64,000 bases of DNA from Actinoplanes sandaracinus (GCF_030009775.1 NZ_JASCTH010000004.1:223660-287659), one strand, 5' to 3'; shown: positions 32,334 to 42,501, numbered from the stretch's first letter. Notes: generated by a model not told the origin, from the letters alone. A program made the numbers and translations.

Positions 32334-33980
32334 CTAGCGCACGTCCCAGACCGGTTGAGGAACCTCGACGACCTCACCGTCGCTCCTGAACAGCACGAAG
32401 CGATCGAAGGACCGGGTGAACCAGCGGTCGTGGGTGACAGCTATCACGGTGCCCTCGAAGGCTTTCAGCCCCTCCTCCAGCGCCTCGGCCGAGGCCAGGT
32501 CGAGGTTGTCGGTCGGCTCGTCGAGCAGCAGCACGGTCGCACCCGACAGTTCCAGCAGCAGCACCAGGAACCGGGCCTGCTGTCCACCGGAGAGCGTCCC
32601 GAACCGCTGGTCGCCCTGCGCTCCCAGCTCATAGCGGCTGAGCGCCTTCATGGCGCCGGCACGGTCCATCCCGGAGCGGTGCTCGTCGCCGCGCCAGAGG
32701 ATCTCGACCAGTGTCTTCTGCATCAGCTCGGGACGGTCGTGGGTCTGCGAGAAGTGGCCGGGCCGGACCCGCGCGCCGAGCCGCGCCCTGCCCTCGTGCG
32801 CGACGTGGGCGAGGGGGGCGCCGTCGACCGGCTTGTGCTCCAGGTCGGGATCGGTGCCGCCGGCCGCGAGCAGGCGCAGGAAGTGCGACTTGCCGGTGCC
32901 GTTCGCCCCGAGGACGGCGACCCGGTCGCCATACCAGATCTCCAGGTCGAACGGGAACGTCAGGTTCTCCAGTTCCAGTTGCTCACAGATGACCGTGCGT
33001 TTGCCGGTGCGGCCGCCGCGCAGGTTCATCTTCACCGCCTGGTCCTTCGGCGGCAGCGGCGGCGGGCCGGCCTCCTCGAACTTGCGGAGGCGGGTCTGCG
33101 CGGCCTGGTATCGCGAGGCCAGGCCGTCGTTGTAGGCGGCCTTGTTCTTGAGCATGAAGACCAATTCCTTGATCTTCTCGTGCTCCTCGTCCCAGCGGCG
33201 GCGGTTCTCCTCCATCCGCTCGTGCCGGTTCGACCGGGCCGCGTGCCAGGAGGCGAAGCCGCCCGGATGGGTCCAGGCGCTGCCGCCTTCCACGGCCACC
33301 ACGCGGTCGGCGGTCTCGGCCAGCAGCTCACGGTCGTGCGAGACGTAGAGCACCGATTTCGACGACTCGCGCAGGCGTTGCTCCAGCCAGCGTTTGGCGG
33401 GCACGTCGAGGAAGTTGTCCGGCTCGTCGAGGAGCAGCACCTCGTCGGAGCCGCGGAGCAGCAGGTCGAGGGCGAAGCGTTTCTGCTCTCCGCCGGAAAG
33501 GGTCCGCACGATGCGGCCCTTCGTCTCCTCCCAGGGTTTGCCGAGGATGGAGACCGTCACGGTGTCGAAGAGCACCTCGGCGTCATAGCCGCCGGCCTCG
33601 CCCCAGTGGGTGAGGGCGTTCGCATACGCGATCTGCGTCTTCTCGGTCTCGTCGAGCGCCGCGGCGGCCTGGTGCAGCCGCACGCCCGCCGCGCCGAGCG
33701 CGGGGGCGACCAGGGAGAGGGCGAGATCCTCAAGGGTACGGTCGTCGCCGATCATGCCGATGAACTGCCGCATCACACCGAGCCCGCCGGACCGGGCGAT
33801 GGTCCCGCTCTGGGTCGGTATGTCGCCCGCCACCATCTTCATGAGCGTGGTCTTGCCCGCCCCGTTCGGCCCGACGAGCGCCACCTTGGCCCCCTCGCCG
33901 ACCCGGAACGACACGTCGGCGAAGAGTTCACGCCCATCGGGGAGCACGAACCCGGCACCGGCGACATCCACATAACCCAT
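32334..33980 (-). CDS. ABC-F family ATP-binding protein
   Basis: 548 residues with two ABC ATPase domains and no membrane part. Domain 1 has Walker A VGPNGAGKTT near 37-45, signature LSGGEQKRF and LLLDEPDNFLD; domain 2 has GANGTGKSHF near 350, LSGGQQARF and LLLDEPTDNLD. A charged linker joins them, as in ribosome-acting ABC-F factors (EttA, Uup, antibiotic-resistance types). Which subgroup it belongs to cannot be settled by eye. ATG behind GGGAGG; methyltransferase gene 27 bases upstream on the same strand. Confidence 0.9.
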   Translation of the reverse strand: MGYVDVAGAGFVLPDGRELFADVSFRVGEGAKVALVGPNGAGKTTLMKMVAGDIPTQSGTIARSGGLGVMRQFIGMIGDDRTLEDLALSLVAPALGAAGVRLHQAAAALDETEKTQIAYANALTHWGEAGGYDAEVLFDTVTVSILGKPWEETKGRIVRTLSGGEQKRFALDLLLRGSDEVLLLDEPDNFLDVPAKRWLEQRLRESSKSVLYVSHDRELLAETADRVVAVEGGSAWTHPGGFASWHAARSNRHERMEENRRRWDEEHEKIKELVFMLKNKAAYNDGLASRYQAAQTRLRKFEEAGPPPLPPKDQAVKMNLRGGRTGKRTVICEQLELENLTFPFDLEIWYGDRVAVLGANGTGKSHFLRLLAAGGTDPDLEHKPVDGAPLAHVAHEGRARLGARVRPGHFSQTHDRPELMQKTLVEILWRGDEHRSGMDRAGAMKALSRYELGAQGDQRFGTLSGGQQARFLVLLLELSGATVLLLDEPTDNLDLASAEALEEGLKAFEGTVIAVTHDRWFTRSFDRFVLFRSDGEVVEVPQPVWDVR

Positions 33981-34007
33981 GGCGGCATCCTCCCTGGAAG
34001 GGGTCGT

Positions 34008-34625
34008 TCAGTCAGCCGATTTTCCGGTGACCCGCAGGACCCGGAAACCCTTCTGGCTGGCCATCCGTTCGACGGTCCAGCCCAGACCGACGAGCCAGGT
34101 GTGCAGCGAATCACCACCCAGGTGCCGGTTGATCACCAGCCAGGCGGTCCCGCCGGGGGCGAGCCGGGGCAGCCAGCGCTCCAGCAGGGCGTGCAGTTCG
34201 GCCTTGCCGACGTGGGTGGGCGGGTTGCTCCAGATCTGGGTGAACGTCACCTCACCCGGCACCTCGTCGGGCGCCCGGACCAGCACCCGGTCGCCCAGTT
34301 CCAGGCGTTCGGCGTTCTCGGCGGCCAGTTCCCGGGCGCGGGAGTTGACGTCGACGGCATAGACCGTGGCCAGGGGCGCCTCGGTGGCCAGCACGCAGGC
34401 GATCGGCCCGTAACCACAGCCCAGGTCCAGCAGCGTGCCCTCGGTGCGGCCGTCGGGAAGACCGGCTTTGCGCAGCAGCACGGCGGTGCCCGGGTCGAGG
34501 CGGCCGGCCGAGAAGACCCCGGAGGCGACGGCCAGCCGGTAGTCCCGGCCGGCGACATTGAACGCGATCTCACCGCGCCGGATCGGCGCGTCGGGTTCGG
34601 CGGAGAAGTAGTGGTCGGCGGTCAC
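34008..34625 (-). CDS. class I SAM methyltransferase, small-domain (RsmC/RlmG-like)
   Basis: 205 residues. Motif I LLDLGCGYGPIACVLA near 85, acidic VYAVDVNSRA strand, and the base-methylation motif IV SNPPTHVGK near 130 place it with RsmC/RlmG-type rRNA guanine-N2 methyltransferases (MTS domain), here without the N-terminal pseudo-domain. GTG start with GGGAG upstream. Together with the adjacent ABC-F gene it suggests a ribosome-related pair. Target is inferred. Confidence 0.82.
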   Translation of the reverse strand: MTADHYFSAEPDAPIRRGEIAFNVAGRDYRLAVASGVFSAGRLDPGTAVLLRKAGLPDGRTEGTLLDLGCGYGPIACVLATEAPLATVYAVDVNSRARELAAENAERLELGDRVLVRAPDEVPGEVTFTQIWSNPPTHVGKAELHALLERWLPRLAPGGTAWLVINRHLGGDSLHTWLVGLGWTVERMASQKGFRVLRVTGKSAD

Positions 34626-34744
34626 CCGGCTAGTCTCCCGCCGCTCGACCGCCGCCCGGCAGGCGGGGTTCGCGAATCCACGCACGCCGACCCGGCGGAC
34701 ACGGTGTGCGTTAATAGATCAGCGTGCGCGCCTAGCTTGGGCCA

Positions 34745-35524
34745 ATGCGGCACGCCACCCCTACGCGCTCCGCCCATCGCGCCGCCCCGGCGGGCGCTAT
34801 CGCCCTGTTCATGCGCCTTTCCGCCGTCGGCCAGCACCGCCGCCGCTCCGCCTGGTTCCGGCCCCACCGGCACCTCCGACGCGAGCCGCACCGCGCCGCT
34901 CACCTGCTCACCCGCGGCCTGGCCGGCCTGATCGTGCTGGGCATCCTCGTCATGGTCGGTGTGCTCGCCGTCGCCGAGGACCGCCGCACGCCGGCCCGGC
35001 TGGCCTCCGCCGAGGTCGACGCGCGCATCGCCTCACGGGCGGTGGACCCGGCGCCGCTCTCCGAGGCCGAGGTCTTCCCCGCCGGCTCCGCCGCCTTCGG
35101 CGTGACGCAGAGCAGCCTCACCGCCGACTGCGCTCTCGCGGCCAGCGGCGCCCTCCGCACCACCCTGCTGCGGTACGGGTGCTCGCAGGCGGTCCGGGCC
35201 GTCCTGACGGTTCCGTACGCCGACTACCGGATCACCGCCGGCGTGCTGAACCTGCCGGACGCGGCCGGCGCGACCGCCGTCGGCGATGAGATCCGGGTCC
35301 TGGTGGAGACGGATGACGGTGGTTTCGCCGACATCACCGGCGCCGCGACCGGCCCGGGCACTCCGGTGCTGTGGCGCACCCGCGGCCACTACGTCCTGTA
35401 CTGCGTGATCACCGGACCCGACGGCGGGCTCGTCCCCGCCGACGCCCCGCAGGTGGCCCGGGTCACCCGCGAGTTGCTCGACGCCCACCTGTACGACAAT
35501 GTCCTGGTCCGTCGCGCCGGGTAG
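34745..35524 (+). CDS. membrane-anchored protein of unknown function
   Basis: 259 residues. An Arg/His-rich cytoplasmic N-terminus (about 1-55) precedes one membrane segment (GLAGLIVLGILVMVGVLAVA, about 58-77); the rest (about 80-259) is an extracytoplasmic domain with a Cys pair near 127 and 144 and a third Cys near 223. I recognise no family. The N-terminal basic leader may be overcalled: an internal ATG at 34811 gives a shorter form. Converges with truA. Confidence 0.65.
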   Translation: MRHATPTRSAHRAAPAGAIALFMRLSAVGQHRRRSAWFRPHRHLRREPHRAAHLLTRGLAGLIVLGILVMVGVLAVAEDRRTPARLASAEVDARIASRAVDPAPLSEAEVFPAGSAAFGVTQSSLTADCALAASGALRTTLLRYGCSQAVRAVLTVPYADYRITAGVLNLPDAAGATAVGDEIRVLVETDDGGFADITGAATGPGTPVLWRTRGHYVLYCVITGPDGGLVPADAPQVARVTRELLDAHLYDNVLVRRAG

Positions 35525-35550
35525 GAGAAAGAGCTCGGGCCAGCCGGGCT

Positions 35551-36366
35551 TCAGGCGCGCAGGCGGCGGGTGGCCTCGGCGCGGGCCGCGTACTCCTCCT
35601 CGCCGGGATAGCCGACCGCGACCAGGGTCAGGCCGTGCGCGGGGGCGACCATCACCTCGCTGGAGCGTTCGCGGAGGGTGAGCAGCTTCGCCGGCCACGC
35701 GGGGTCACGCCGCCCGTCGCCGACCGTCAGCATCGCACCGACCAGGCTGCGAACCATGGCCTGACAGAACGCGTCGGCCTGCACGGTCGCCACGTGTACC
35801 CCGTCCGGGTCCCGGCGCCAGTCCAGCCGGTTGATCGCCCGGATCGTGGTGGCGTGCTCCTTGCGTTTGCAGAACGCGGCGAAGTCGTGCTCGCCCAGCA
35901 GTCCGGCGGCGGCGGCGTTCAGCCGGTCCACGTCGAGCGGCCGCATCCAGCCCAGGGTGTCGTGCCGGCGCAGCGGCTCCGGTCCCCAGGGCGTGTCCAC
36001 GACCCGGTACTCGTAGCGGCGGAACGTGGCGGAGAAGCGGGCGTCGAAGGTGTCCGGCACCGGGACGACGGCCCGCACCCGGGCGTCCGGAGGCATCAGG
36101 GCGGCGAGACGCCGCACCAGTGACGACTCCAGCTCGGTCCAGCGGTCGGCGGGCAGGTCGACGTGGCAGACCTGGCCGGTGGCGTGCACCCCGGCGTCGG
36201 TGCGGCCGGCCACCGTCAACCCGAGCGGCGTCTCGGCGCCGAGCAGGCGGGCGAAAGCCTCGGTCAAAACCCCGGCGACGGTACGGCGGGCAGGCTGCAC
36301 CGCCCAGCCGGAGAAGTCGGCGCCGTCGTACGACACGTCCAGGCGTAGCCGGATCGAACCCGTCAT
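35551..36366 (-). CDS. truA: tRNA pseudouridine(38-40) synthase
   Basis: 271-residue pseudouridine synthase acting on the tRNA anticodon arm. It has SYDGADFSGWAVQPARRTVAG, the catalytic Asp in VAGRTDAGVHATGQV, RRYEYRVVDTP and FCQAMVRSLVGAMLTVG. Lies downstream of rplQ, its usual place at the end of the alpha operon, but behind a terminator. Confidence 0.96.
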   Translation of the reverse strand: MTGSIRLRLDVSYDGADFSGWAVQPARRTVAGVLTEAFARLLGAETPLGLTVAGRTDAGVHATGQVCHVDLPADRWTELESSLVRRLAALMPPDARVRAVVPVPDTFDARFSATFRRYEYRVVDTPWGPEPLRRHDTLGWMRPLDVDRLNAAAAGLLGEHDFAAFCKRKEHATTIRAINRLDWRRDPDGVHVATVQADAFCQAMVRSLVGAMLTVGDGRRDPAWPAKLLTLRERSSEVMVAPAHGLTLVAVGYPGEEEYAARAEATRRLRA

Positions 36367-36483
36367 CCCGCAGCGTGCTCCTCGGCCTCGGCCACGGGGT
36401 CAGCGGTCCCGGAGAGTCACGGGACCTTGCCTCACCCGTACGAAAGAATGGTGTTGATCTTTAAAAAGCGTGGCCAGACGAAA

Positions 36484-36512
36484 GGCCCGGCACCCCGTGG
36501 GATGCCGGGCCT
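36484..36512 (-). terminator. terminator after rplQ
   Basis: Stem AGGCCCGGCATCCC/GGGTGCCGGGCCT with an ACG-type loop on the minus strand, followed by TTTCGT. One of the best rho-independent-looking hairpins in the window. It separates rplQ from truA. Confidence 0.8.
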
Positions 36513-36526
36513 CGCGCTGTGATCAA

Positions 36527-37102
36527 TCAGGCCTTGTCGGTGTCTTCGCCCTCGGCCTTGTCGCCGGGCTTGTCACCGGAGGCGCTGACCGGAGCCTCGG
36601 CGTCCTGGTCAGCCTGCTCGTCGTCGGCCTGCTTGGTGCTGCTCACGGGGGCCTCGTCCTCGGGCGCGAGCGCCTCGACCTTGGCCTGCTGAGCGGCGGC
36701 CTTGCGGGCCTCCTTCGACGGGGCAGCGGTGGTGGCCGCGACCTCGAGCTCCTCGACCAGCTCGATGACCGCCATCGGAGCAGCGTCGCCCTTGCGGGGA
36801 CCGGTCTTGGTGATCCGGGTGTACCCACCGGGGCGGTTGGTGTACCGCGGAGCGATCTGCTCGAACAGGGCGTACACGACGTCCTTGTCCTTCACGGTGG
36901 CCAGAACCCGGCGACGGGCGTGCAGGTCGCCGCGCTTGGCCTTCGTGATGAGCTGCTCGGCCAGCGGGCGGAGCCGCTTGGCCTTCGTCTCGGTGGTCTT
37001 GATCTTCCCGTGCCGGAAGAGCTCGGTGGCCAGGTTGGCCAGGATGAGCTTTTCGTGAGCCGGGCTGCCGCCGAGGCGGGCACCCTTGGTGGGCGTGGGC
37101 AT
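36527..37102 (-). CDS. rplQ: 50S ribosomal protein L17
   Basis: 191 residues. The L17 core is residues 1-120 ([56 protein letters not shown]). The last 70 residues are an acidic Ala/Glu/Asp tail common in actinobacterial L17. Follows rpoA by 36 bases. Confidence 0.97.
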   Translation of the reverse strand: MPTPTKGARLGGSPAHEKLILANLATELFRHGKIKTTETKAKRLRPLAEQLITKAKRGDLHARRRVLATVKDKDVVYALFEQIAPRYTNRPGGYTRITKTGPRKGDAAPMAVIELVEELEVAATTAAPSKEARKAAAQQAKVEALAPEDEAPVSSTKQADDEQADQDAEAPVSASGDKPGDKAEGEDTDKA

Positions 37103-37138
37103 TTCAGATGCTCCTTGATTAAAGGCGCAGCCGAGCTT

Positions 37139-38161
37139 TTAGAGCTGCTCGGTCTCGCGGTAGTCGTCGGTGTCGTAGTCCACGTCGCCGAACGAGTCGA
37201 CCACGTGCGCGGGGTCGAAGGACGGTGCGCTGTCCTTCAGGCCCAGGCCCATTCCGGCGAGCTTCATCTTGACCTCGTCGATCGACTTCTGGCCGAAGTT
37301 CCGGATGTCCAGAAGGTCAGCCTCCGTACGCCCTATCAACTCGCCCACGCTATTGATGCCCTCGCGCTTGAGGCAGTTGTACGACCGAACGGTGAGGTCG
37401 AGCTCCTCGATCGGCAGCGCCAGGTCGGCAGCGAGCTGCGCGTCCTGCGGCGACGGGCCGATGTCGATGCCCTCGGCGGTCTCGTCGAGCTCACGGCACA
37501 GGCCGAAGAGCTCCACGAGGGTGGATCCGGCCGACGCCAGCGCGGTCCGGGGAGAGATCGACGCCTTCGACTCGACGTCGATGATCAGGCGGTCGAAGTC
37601 GGTGCGCTGCTCGACACGGGTCGCCTCGACACGGTAGGTGACCTTGAGAACCGGCGAGTAGATCGAGTCGACCGGGATCCGGCCGATCTCGGCGCCGGCG
37701 TTCTTGTTCTGCGCCGCGGTGACGTAGCCACGACCGCGCTCGACGGTCAGCTCCATGTCCAGCCGGCCCTTGCTGTTCAGGGTCGCCAGCTTCAGATCGG
37801 GGTTGTGCACCGAGACACCGGCCGGCGGCTGGATGTCTCCGGCGGTCACGTCGCCCGGGCCCTGCTTGCGCAGGTACATGCTGACCGGCTCGTCGTGCTC
37901 CGAGCTGACGGTCAGTTCCTTGACGTTCATGACCAGCTCGACCACGTCCTCCTTGACACCGGGGATCGTGGTGAACTCGTGCAGCACGCCGTCGATCTTG
38001 ATGCTGGTGACCGCCGCGCCCGGGATGGACGAGAGCAGGGTCCGCCGCAGTGAGTTACCGAGGGTGTAACCGAAACCCGGCTCCAGAGGTTCGATGGTGA
38101 ACCGGGAGCGGGTCTCGCTGAGCGACTCCTCCGAGAGAGTCGGCCGCTGGCTGATGAGCAC
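37139..38161 (-). CDS. rpoA: RNA polymerase subunit alpha
   Basis: 340 residues. N-terminal dimerisation domain ([38 protein letters not shown]) and C-terminal domain from about 245 ([36 protein letters not shown]) that contacts UP elements. Short acidic tail. In the alpha operon after rpsD. Confidence 0.98.
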   Translation of the reverse strand: MLISQRPTLSEESLSETRSRFTIEPLEPGFGYTLGNSLRRTLLSSIPGAAVTSIKIDGVLHEFTTIPGVKEDVVELVMNVKELTVSSEHDEPVSMYLRKQGPGDVTAGDIQPPAGVSVHNPDLKLATLNSKGRLDMELTVERGRGYVTAAQNKNAGAEIGRIPVDSIYSPVLKVTYRVEATRVEQRTDFDRLIIDVESKASISPRTALASAGSTLVELFGLCRELDETAEGIDIGPSPQDAQLAADLALPIEELDLTVRSYNCLKREGINSVGELIGRTEADLLDIRNFGQKSIDEVKMKLAGMGLGLKDSAPSFDPAHVVDSFGDVDYDTDDYRETEQL

Positions 38162-38216
38162 GCTGTTCTTCTTTCTGTCAGGCCAACCGCTATTTGATGG
38201 CCGTCCTTCGTTTTCA

Positions 38217-38244
38217 AAGGTGCCGGCCTCGCGGCCGGCACCTT
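38217..38244 (-). terminator. rpsD-rpoA intercistronic hairpin
   Basis: Perfect 12-base stem AAGGTGCCGGCC/GGCCGGCACCTT with a four-base loop, 10 bases past rpsD, then TTTGAAAACG on the minus strand. Probably attenuates ribosomal-protein transcription into rpoA or marks an mRNA processing site. Confidence 0.6.
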
Positions 38245-38254
38245 CAAAGAGCTG

Positions 38255-38881
38255 CTACTTGGAGTAGAGCTCGACGATCAACTGCTCCTGGACCTGCGTG
38301 TCGATGACAGCGCGGGCCGGGATCGAGTGGACCAGGATCTTCATCTCGCTGGGGATCGGCTCGAGCCACGCCGGAACGGGGCGGGAGCCGGCCTGGGCCT
38401 GCGCGACGACGAAGGGGGTCATCTCCTTCGACTTCTCGCGCAGAGCGACGATGTCGTGCTCCTTGACGCGGTACGACGGGATGTCGACCTTCTTGCCGTT
38501 GACCAGGAAGTGGCCGTGCTTGACCAGCTGCCGGGCGGCGTCGCGGGACGCGGCGTAGCCGGCCCGGTAGACGACATTGTCGAGACGCGTCTCGAGGATC
38601 TGCAGCAGCACCTCACCGGTCTTGCCGGGCTTGGTGACAGCCTCCTCGTAGTAACCGCGGAACTGCTTCTCGAGCACGCCGTAGACGCGGCGGGCCTTCT
38701 GCTTCTCGCGGTGCTGGAGCAGGTACTCGGTCTCCTTGGTCCGACCACGGCCGTGCTGGCCGGGCGGGAAGGGACGCGACTCGAACGGGCACTTCGGCCC
38801 GTCGCACTTGCTGCCCTTGAGGAACAGCTTCATCTTCTCGCGGCGGCAGCGCTTGCAGTCCGCACCTGTGTAACGAGCCAT
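38255..38881 (-). CDS. rpsD: 30S ribosomal protein S4
   Basis: 208 residues, primary 16S rRNA binder. N-terminal zinc-type Cys set (ADCKRCRREK; SKCDGPKC) and the S4 RNA-binding domain (LDNVVYRAGYAASRDAARQL; HGHFLVNGKKVDIPSYRVK). Thus a Cys-containing C+ form. ATG two bases from the operon consensus spacing after rpsK. Confidence 0.98.
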   Translation of the reverse strand: MARYTGADCKRCRREKMKLFLKGSKCDGPKCPFESRPFPPGQHGRGRTKETEYLLQHREKQKARRVYGVLEKQFRGYYEEAVTKPGKTGEVLLQILETRLDNVVYRAGYAASRDAARQLVKHGHFLVNGKKVDIPSYRVKEHDIVALREKSKEMTPFVVAQAQAGSRPVPAWLEPIPSEMKILVHSIPARAVIDTQVQEQLIVELYSK

Positions 38882-38894
38882 GTCTATATCTCCC

Positions 38895-39302
38895 TCAGAC
38901 CCGGCGGCGCTTCGGCGGACGGCAACCGTTGTGCGGCTGCGGCGTGACGTCGGAGATCTGCCCGACCTCGAGGCCGGCGGCCTGCAGCGAACGGATGGCG
39001 GTCTCCCGGCCGGAGCCCGGACCCTTCACGAACACGTCGACCTTGCGCATGCCGTGCTCCATGGCACGACGGGCGGCCGCCTCGGCAGCGAGCTGCGCGG
39101 CGAACGGGGTCGACTTGCGGGAGCCCTTGAAGCCCACCTGGCCGGAGGAGGCCCAGGAGATCACAGCACCGGTCGGGTCGGTGATCGACACGATGGTGTT
39201 GTTGAAGGTGCTCTTGATGTGCGCCTGCCCGTGGGCGACGTTCTTGCGTTCCTTGCGCCGGACCTTCTTTACAGCGGCCCCAGCGCGTGCCTTCGGTGGC
39301 AT
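38895..39302 (-). CDS. rpsK: 30S ribosomal protein S11
   Basis: 135 residues; [20 protein letters not shown], the [20 protein letters not shown] segment and the C-terminal [18 protein letters not shown] are standard. Platform protein of the 30S subunit. Between rpsM and rpsD. Confidence 0.98.
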   Translation of the reverse strand: MPPKARAGAAVKKVRRKERKNVAHGQAHIKSTFNNTIVSITDPTGAVISWASSGQVGFKGSRKSTPFAAQLAAEAAARRAMEHGMRKVDVFVKGPGSGRETAIRSLQAAGLEVGQISDVTPQPHNGCRPPKRRRV

Positions 39303-39319
39303 AAGTCAGTGCGCTCCTA

Positions 39320-39700
39320 TTACTTCCGACCGGGCTTCTTCTTACCGGCGACCGTCCGCTTCGGACCCTTGCGGGTACGAGCGTTGGTACGGGTCCGCTG
39401 GCCCCGGACGGGCAGACCCTTACGGTGGCGGATACCGGCGTAGCAGCCGATCTCAACCTTGCGGCGGATGTCCGCGGCGACCTCGCGGCGCAGGTCGCCT
39501 TCAACCTTGAAGTTGGCCTCGATGTAGTCGCGGAGCTGAACCAGCTCCTCGTCCGTGAGGTCCTTGGCGCGCTTGTTCAGGTCAATCGCGGTAGCGGTCA
39601 ATGCTTCGACGGCACGGGTACGCCCGATGCCGTAGACATAAGTGAGCGCGATTTCCATCCGCTTTTCGCGGGGAAGATCGACGCCGACGAGACGTGCCAT
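39320..39700 (-). CDS. rpsM: 30S ribosomal protein S13
   Basis: 126 residues, [20 protein letters not shown] at the start, YGIGRTRA, and the basic tail [20 protein letters not shown] that touches P-site tRNA. I use the ATG at 39700 with GGAG 11 bases upstream; the longer ORF has no homology. Confidence 0.97.
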   Translation of the reverse strand: MARLVGVDLPREKRMEIALTYVYGIGRTRAVEALTATAIDLNKRAKDLTDEELVQLRDYIEANFKVEGDLRREVAADIRRKVEIGCYAGIRHRKGLPVRGQRTRTNARTRKGPKRTVAGKKKPGRK

Positions 39701-39848
39701 TTCTGGGCGTACTCCTCGTTGTATCGCGGAGGTCTGTGCCCGGCCCACCCCGCCTGCCCTGGCGGGCCCCGGCCTCCGACCGGGGGTACAGCCGCGATGA
39801 TCAACGACTGGGACGAGCTCGTTCAGTGGTGCGGATCCTGCGCGGGTT

Positions 39849-39965
39849 TCAGCCCTGGCGCTGCTTGTGGCGCGGGTCGGTGGAGCAGATGATCATGACC
39901 CGGCCGTGCCGCCGGATGACCCGGCAGTTGTTGCAGATCCGCTTGACGCTCGGCTTGACCTTCAC
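39849..39965 (-). CDS. rpmJ: 50S ribosomal protein L36
   Basis: A 38-residue gene. It starts at a GTG and reads [20 protein letters not shown], then [18 protein letters not shown], with the zinc-ribbon Cys/His set (CNNC, C, H). One residue longer than the usual 37 because of a Thr inserted in CS-T-DPRHK. Lies between infA and rpsM, its normal place. Confidence 0.95.
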   Translation of the reverse strand: MKVKPSVKRICNNCRVIRRHGRVMIICSTDPRHKQRQG

Positions 39966-40077
39966 GGTTTGCCTTAACTCTCAGTCAGACGGGATGTGGA
40001 ATCCCCCGCGACCCTGGGTTTCATGAACCTTTCCCCAACCTGGTTACGGGCCGGGAGCCCGACCACGTTGGGAACGT

Positions 40078-40299
40078 TCACTTGTAGCGGTAGACGATGC
40101 GCCCACGGGTCAGGTCGTACGGCGAGAGCTCGACGACGACCCTGTCCTCGGGAAGGATACGGATGTAGTGCTGACGCATCTTCCCGGAGATGTGTGCCAG
40201 GACCTTGTGACCATTGGCGAGCTCAACGCGGAACATGGCGTTCGGCAGTGGCTCGATCACTCGGCCTTCGATCTCGATGGCTCCGTCTTTCTTTGGCAT
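40078..40299 (-). CDS. infA: translation initiation factor IF-1
   Basis: 73 residues, S1/OB fold: [20 protein letters not shown], then [20 protein letters not shown] and [20 protein letters not shown]. Binds the 30S A site. ATG at 40299 with GGAGG immediately upstream. First gene of the alpha-operon cluster, with its own promoter region. Confidence 0.98.
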   Translation of the reverse strand: MPKKDGAIEIEGRVIEPLPNAMFRVELANGHKVLAHISGKMRQHYIRILPEDRVVVELSPYDLTRGRIVYRYK

Positions 40300-40444
40300 G
40301 TCCTCCGCTACCTGACATCGGGTTCTTGGGGTAGGCATTCACAACGTCACATCCGGGCTCCGCAAGGAGCTCGAACCAGCCGCGGCTCCCCGGTCCTCGA
40401 AGCGCTGAGGACACGAAGGAGTGGACGCTGTGCGCCAGCAAGCC

Positions 40445-40473
40445 AGTCTACGCGCCCGTAACTGCGACGCCAA
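40445..40473 (-). promoter_or_regulatory. predicted infA operon promoter
   Basis: Minus strand TTGGCG (40468-40473), 17-base spacer, TAGACT (40445-40450); leader about 140 bases. A GGTCGGGCGTGT core shared with the rpsL and rpsJ upstream regions lies at 40495-40506, just upstream of the -35, where an activator or UP-like element would sit. Confidence 0.55.
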
Positions 40474-40933
40474 ACCGAGGGTTCCGTAACCCGGGGTCGG
40501 GCGTGTTCGCCGGCCGACATCTCGACCATATCGCCTCGGAGCCTCGTTCGTCCCGGTCACAGAAGTGTGCCCATCACGGCAGCTCATCATCGTATGAGTG
40601 GTCGGCCGCAGTGGGCGCAAGCTGCGGAAACCCGCCCCCGGCCTCGCGGACCCGGCCCAGCCTCCACGAGCATGCCCGACCTCACGGTGACAGCGGACGC
40701 GGTTCAGCGCCACCCGCCGGCGCGTGCGCCTCCATCGGGTCGACCCGGCCGTCCGTGTTAACGGCGATCGGAGCCCGTTCCGCGCGGATGCGAGACGTGT
40801 GAATTGCCAATCGCAAATCTTACGGAATTTAACGCTGCTGTTAACGCGGCACCCGGCGGCTCATCGAGCAGGTGACCCCGGCCTATACGACCCGGTGGGA
40901 GGCCAGGTCACCCGAGGCGCCCCGGCCGGCGGC
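40474..40933. other. map-infA intergenic region
   Basis: No gene supported. A second, weaker promoter-like pair (TTAACA 40839-40844, 16-base spacer, TAAGAT 40817-40822, minus strand) lies in an AT-richer patch about 520 bases before infA. Short ORFs here lack recognisable products. Confidence 0.4.
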
Positions 40934-41767
40934 CTACTCGAATTTGTTGGTCACCAGATCGCCCAGGCGGGCACGGCCGCCGTCAGGAGCGGTGGTGACC
41001 CAGACCCCGTCCTCGAGCAGCGCCATGGAGTGCTCCACGTGGGCGGCCCGCGAGCCGTCTCGAGTCACCACGGTCCAGCCGTCGTCGAGCTCCACGGTCC
41101 GCGGCGAGCCCATCGTGATCATCGGCTCGATAGCCAGCGCCAGCCCCGGCTCCAGGCGGATGCCCCGGCCCGGCTTGCCGTGGTTGAGGATGTGCGGGTC
41201 CTGGTGCATCTCGGTGCCGATGCCGTGGCCGCCGTAACCGTCGACGATCCCGTACCGCCCGGCCTTGCGGATCGACCTCTCGATGTTGAAGGAGATGTCG
41301 GTCTGCCGGCCCCGGCCGTTGGCCACGCCCCGCGCCGCGGCGGCGATCCCGGCCCACATCGCGTCCTCGGCGACCTCGGCCATCCGCAGCAGCGCCGGGT
41401 CGGTTTCGCCGACCCCGACGGTGATCGCCGCGTCGCCGTGCCAGCCGTCCAGGACGGCGCCGCAGTCCAGAGAGATCAGGTCGCCCTCGCGCAGGACCTG
41501 CTCGGCGCTCGGGATGCCGTGCACCACCTGTTCGTTCACCGAGGCGCAGATCGACGCGGGGAAGCCGTGGTAGCCCTTGAACGACGGGACCGCACCGGCA
41601 TCGCGGATCACTTTCTCGGCCACCGCGTCCAGGTCGGCGGTGGAGAGACCGGGGGCCACCGCCGCCCGCATCGCGTCCAGAGCCGCGGCGACGACCAGGC
41701 CGGCCGCCCGCATCTTCTCGATCTGCTCGGGGGTCTTCAGCTGGATGTTCAGCTCTTGGCGACGCAT
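40934..41767 (-). CDS. map: type I methionine aminopeptidase
   Basis: Removes the initiator Met. 277 residues with the five metal ligands in order: [18 protein letters not shown] (two Asp), [14 protein letters not shown] (His), AIEPMITMG (Glu) and [12 protein letters not shown] (Glu). Starts [22 protein letters not shown] lies seven bases before the ATG, the same geometry as glmS, so an extra leaderless start is possible, although the -35 is poor. Confidence 0.97.
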   Translation of the reverse strand: MRRQELNIQLKTPEQIEKMRAAGLVVAAALDAMRAAVAPGLSTADLDAVAEKVIRDAGAVPSFKGYHGFPASICASVNEQVVHGIPSAEQVLREGDLISLDCGAVLDGWHGDAAITVGVGETDPALLRMAEVAEDAMWAGIAAAARGVANGRGRQTDISFNIERSIRKAGRYGIVDGYGGHGIGTEMHQDPHILNHGKPGRGIRLEPGLALAIEPMITMGSPRTVELDDGWTVVTRDGSRAAHVEHSMALLEDGVWVTTAPDGGRARLGDLVTNKFE

Positions 41768-41802
41768 GGCGGTGAGCCTACGTCAACTGCCTGGAAACGC
41801 AG

Positions 41803-41832
41803 AAAGCCGCCCCGGTTCACCCGGAGCGGCCT
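41803..41832 (-). terminator. adk-map intercistronic terminator-like hairpin
   Basis: Stem GCCGCTCCGG/CCGGGGCGGC (one G-U type pair) with a GTGAA loop, followed by TTTC on the minus strand, 16 bases after adk. Map may thus have its own promoter. Confidence 0.65.
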
Positions 41833-41847
41833 TCGGCTACAGCTTTG

Positions 41848-42501
41848 TCAGCCGCCGTAGGACTGCAGAGCGTCGATCGCGCGGACCGTGACGTCCTCCA
41901 CAGGGCCGGTGGCGTCGATGCCCACCAGCTTGCCCTGAGCGCCGTAGAAGTCGACCAGCGGCGCGGTCTTGTCGGCGTACTCCACGAGACGGTTCGCGAT
42001 CGTCTCGGCCTTGTCGTCATCGCGCTGGAACAGCTCGCTGCCGCACCGGTCGCAGACGTCGGGCTTGCTCGTCGGGTCGAACTCGACGTGCCAGATCTTC
42101 CCGCAGCCACGGCAGGTCCGGCGGCCCGAGAGCCGCCGGATGACCTCGTCGTCGTCGACCACGAGTTCCATCACCAGGTCCAGCGCGGTGCCCAGGTCGG
42201 CCAGGAGCTTGTCCAGGGCCGAGGCCTGCGGCACGGTGCGCGGGAAGCCGTCCAGCAGGAACCCGTCGCCGGCGTCCGGCTCGGCGAGCCGGTCGCGGAC
42301 CATGTTGATGGTGACCTCGTCCGGGACCAGCTGCCCGGCGTCCATGTAGCGCTTGGCCTCGACGCCCAGCGGCGTCCCCTGCGACACGTTCGCCCGGAAG
42401 ATGTCCCCGGTTGAGATCTTCGGTACGGCGAGATGGGCGGCGATGAACTCAGCCTGGGTCCCCTTGCCGGCCCCCGGAGGGCCCACCAGTACCAGCCGCA
42501 C
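41848..42501 (-). CDS. adk: adenylate kinase
   Basis: 217 residues interconverting ATP, ADP and AMP. P-loop [18 protein letters not shown]-binding [25 protein letters not shown]. The LID carries four Cys in CRGCGKIWH and CDRCGSELF, a zinc-binding lid. GTG start behind GAGGCG. After secY, as in most bacteria. Confidence 0.98.
   Translation of the reverse strand: MRLVLVGPPGAGKGTQAEFIAAHLAVPKISTGDIFRANVSQGTPLGVEAKRYMDAGQLVPDEVTINMVRDRLAEPDAGDGFLLDGFPRTVPQASALDKLLADLGTALDLVMELVVDDDEVIRRLSGRRTCRGCGKIWHVEFDPTSKPDVCDRCGSELFQRDDDKAETIANRLVEYADKTAPLVDFYGAQGKLVGIDATGPVEDVTVRAIDALQSYGG

Noticed and set aside
40503..40802. ORF of 99 codons upstream of infA
   Set aside because: Composition and sequence show no family features; it overlaps the promoter region and looks like chance in GC-rich DNA.
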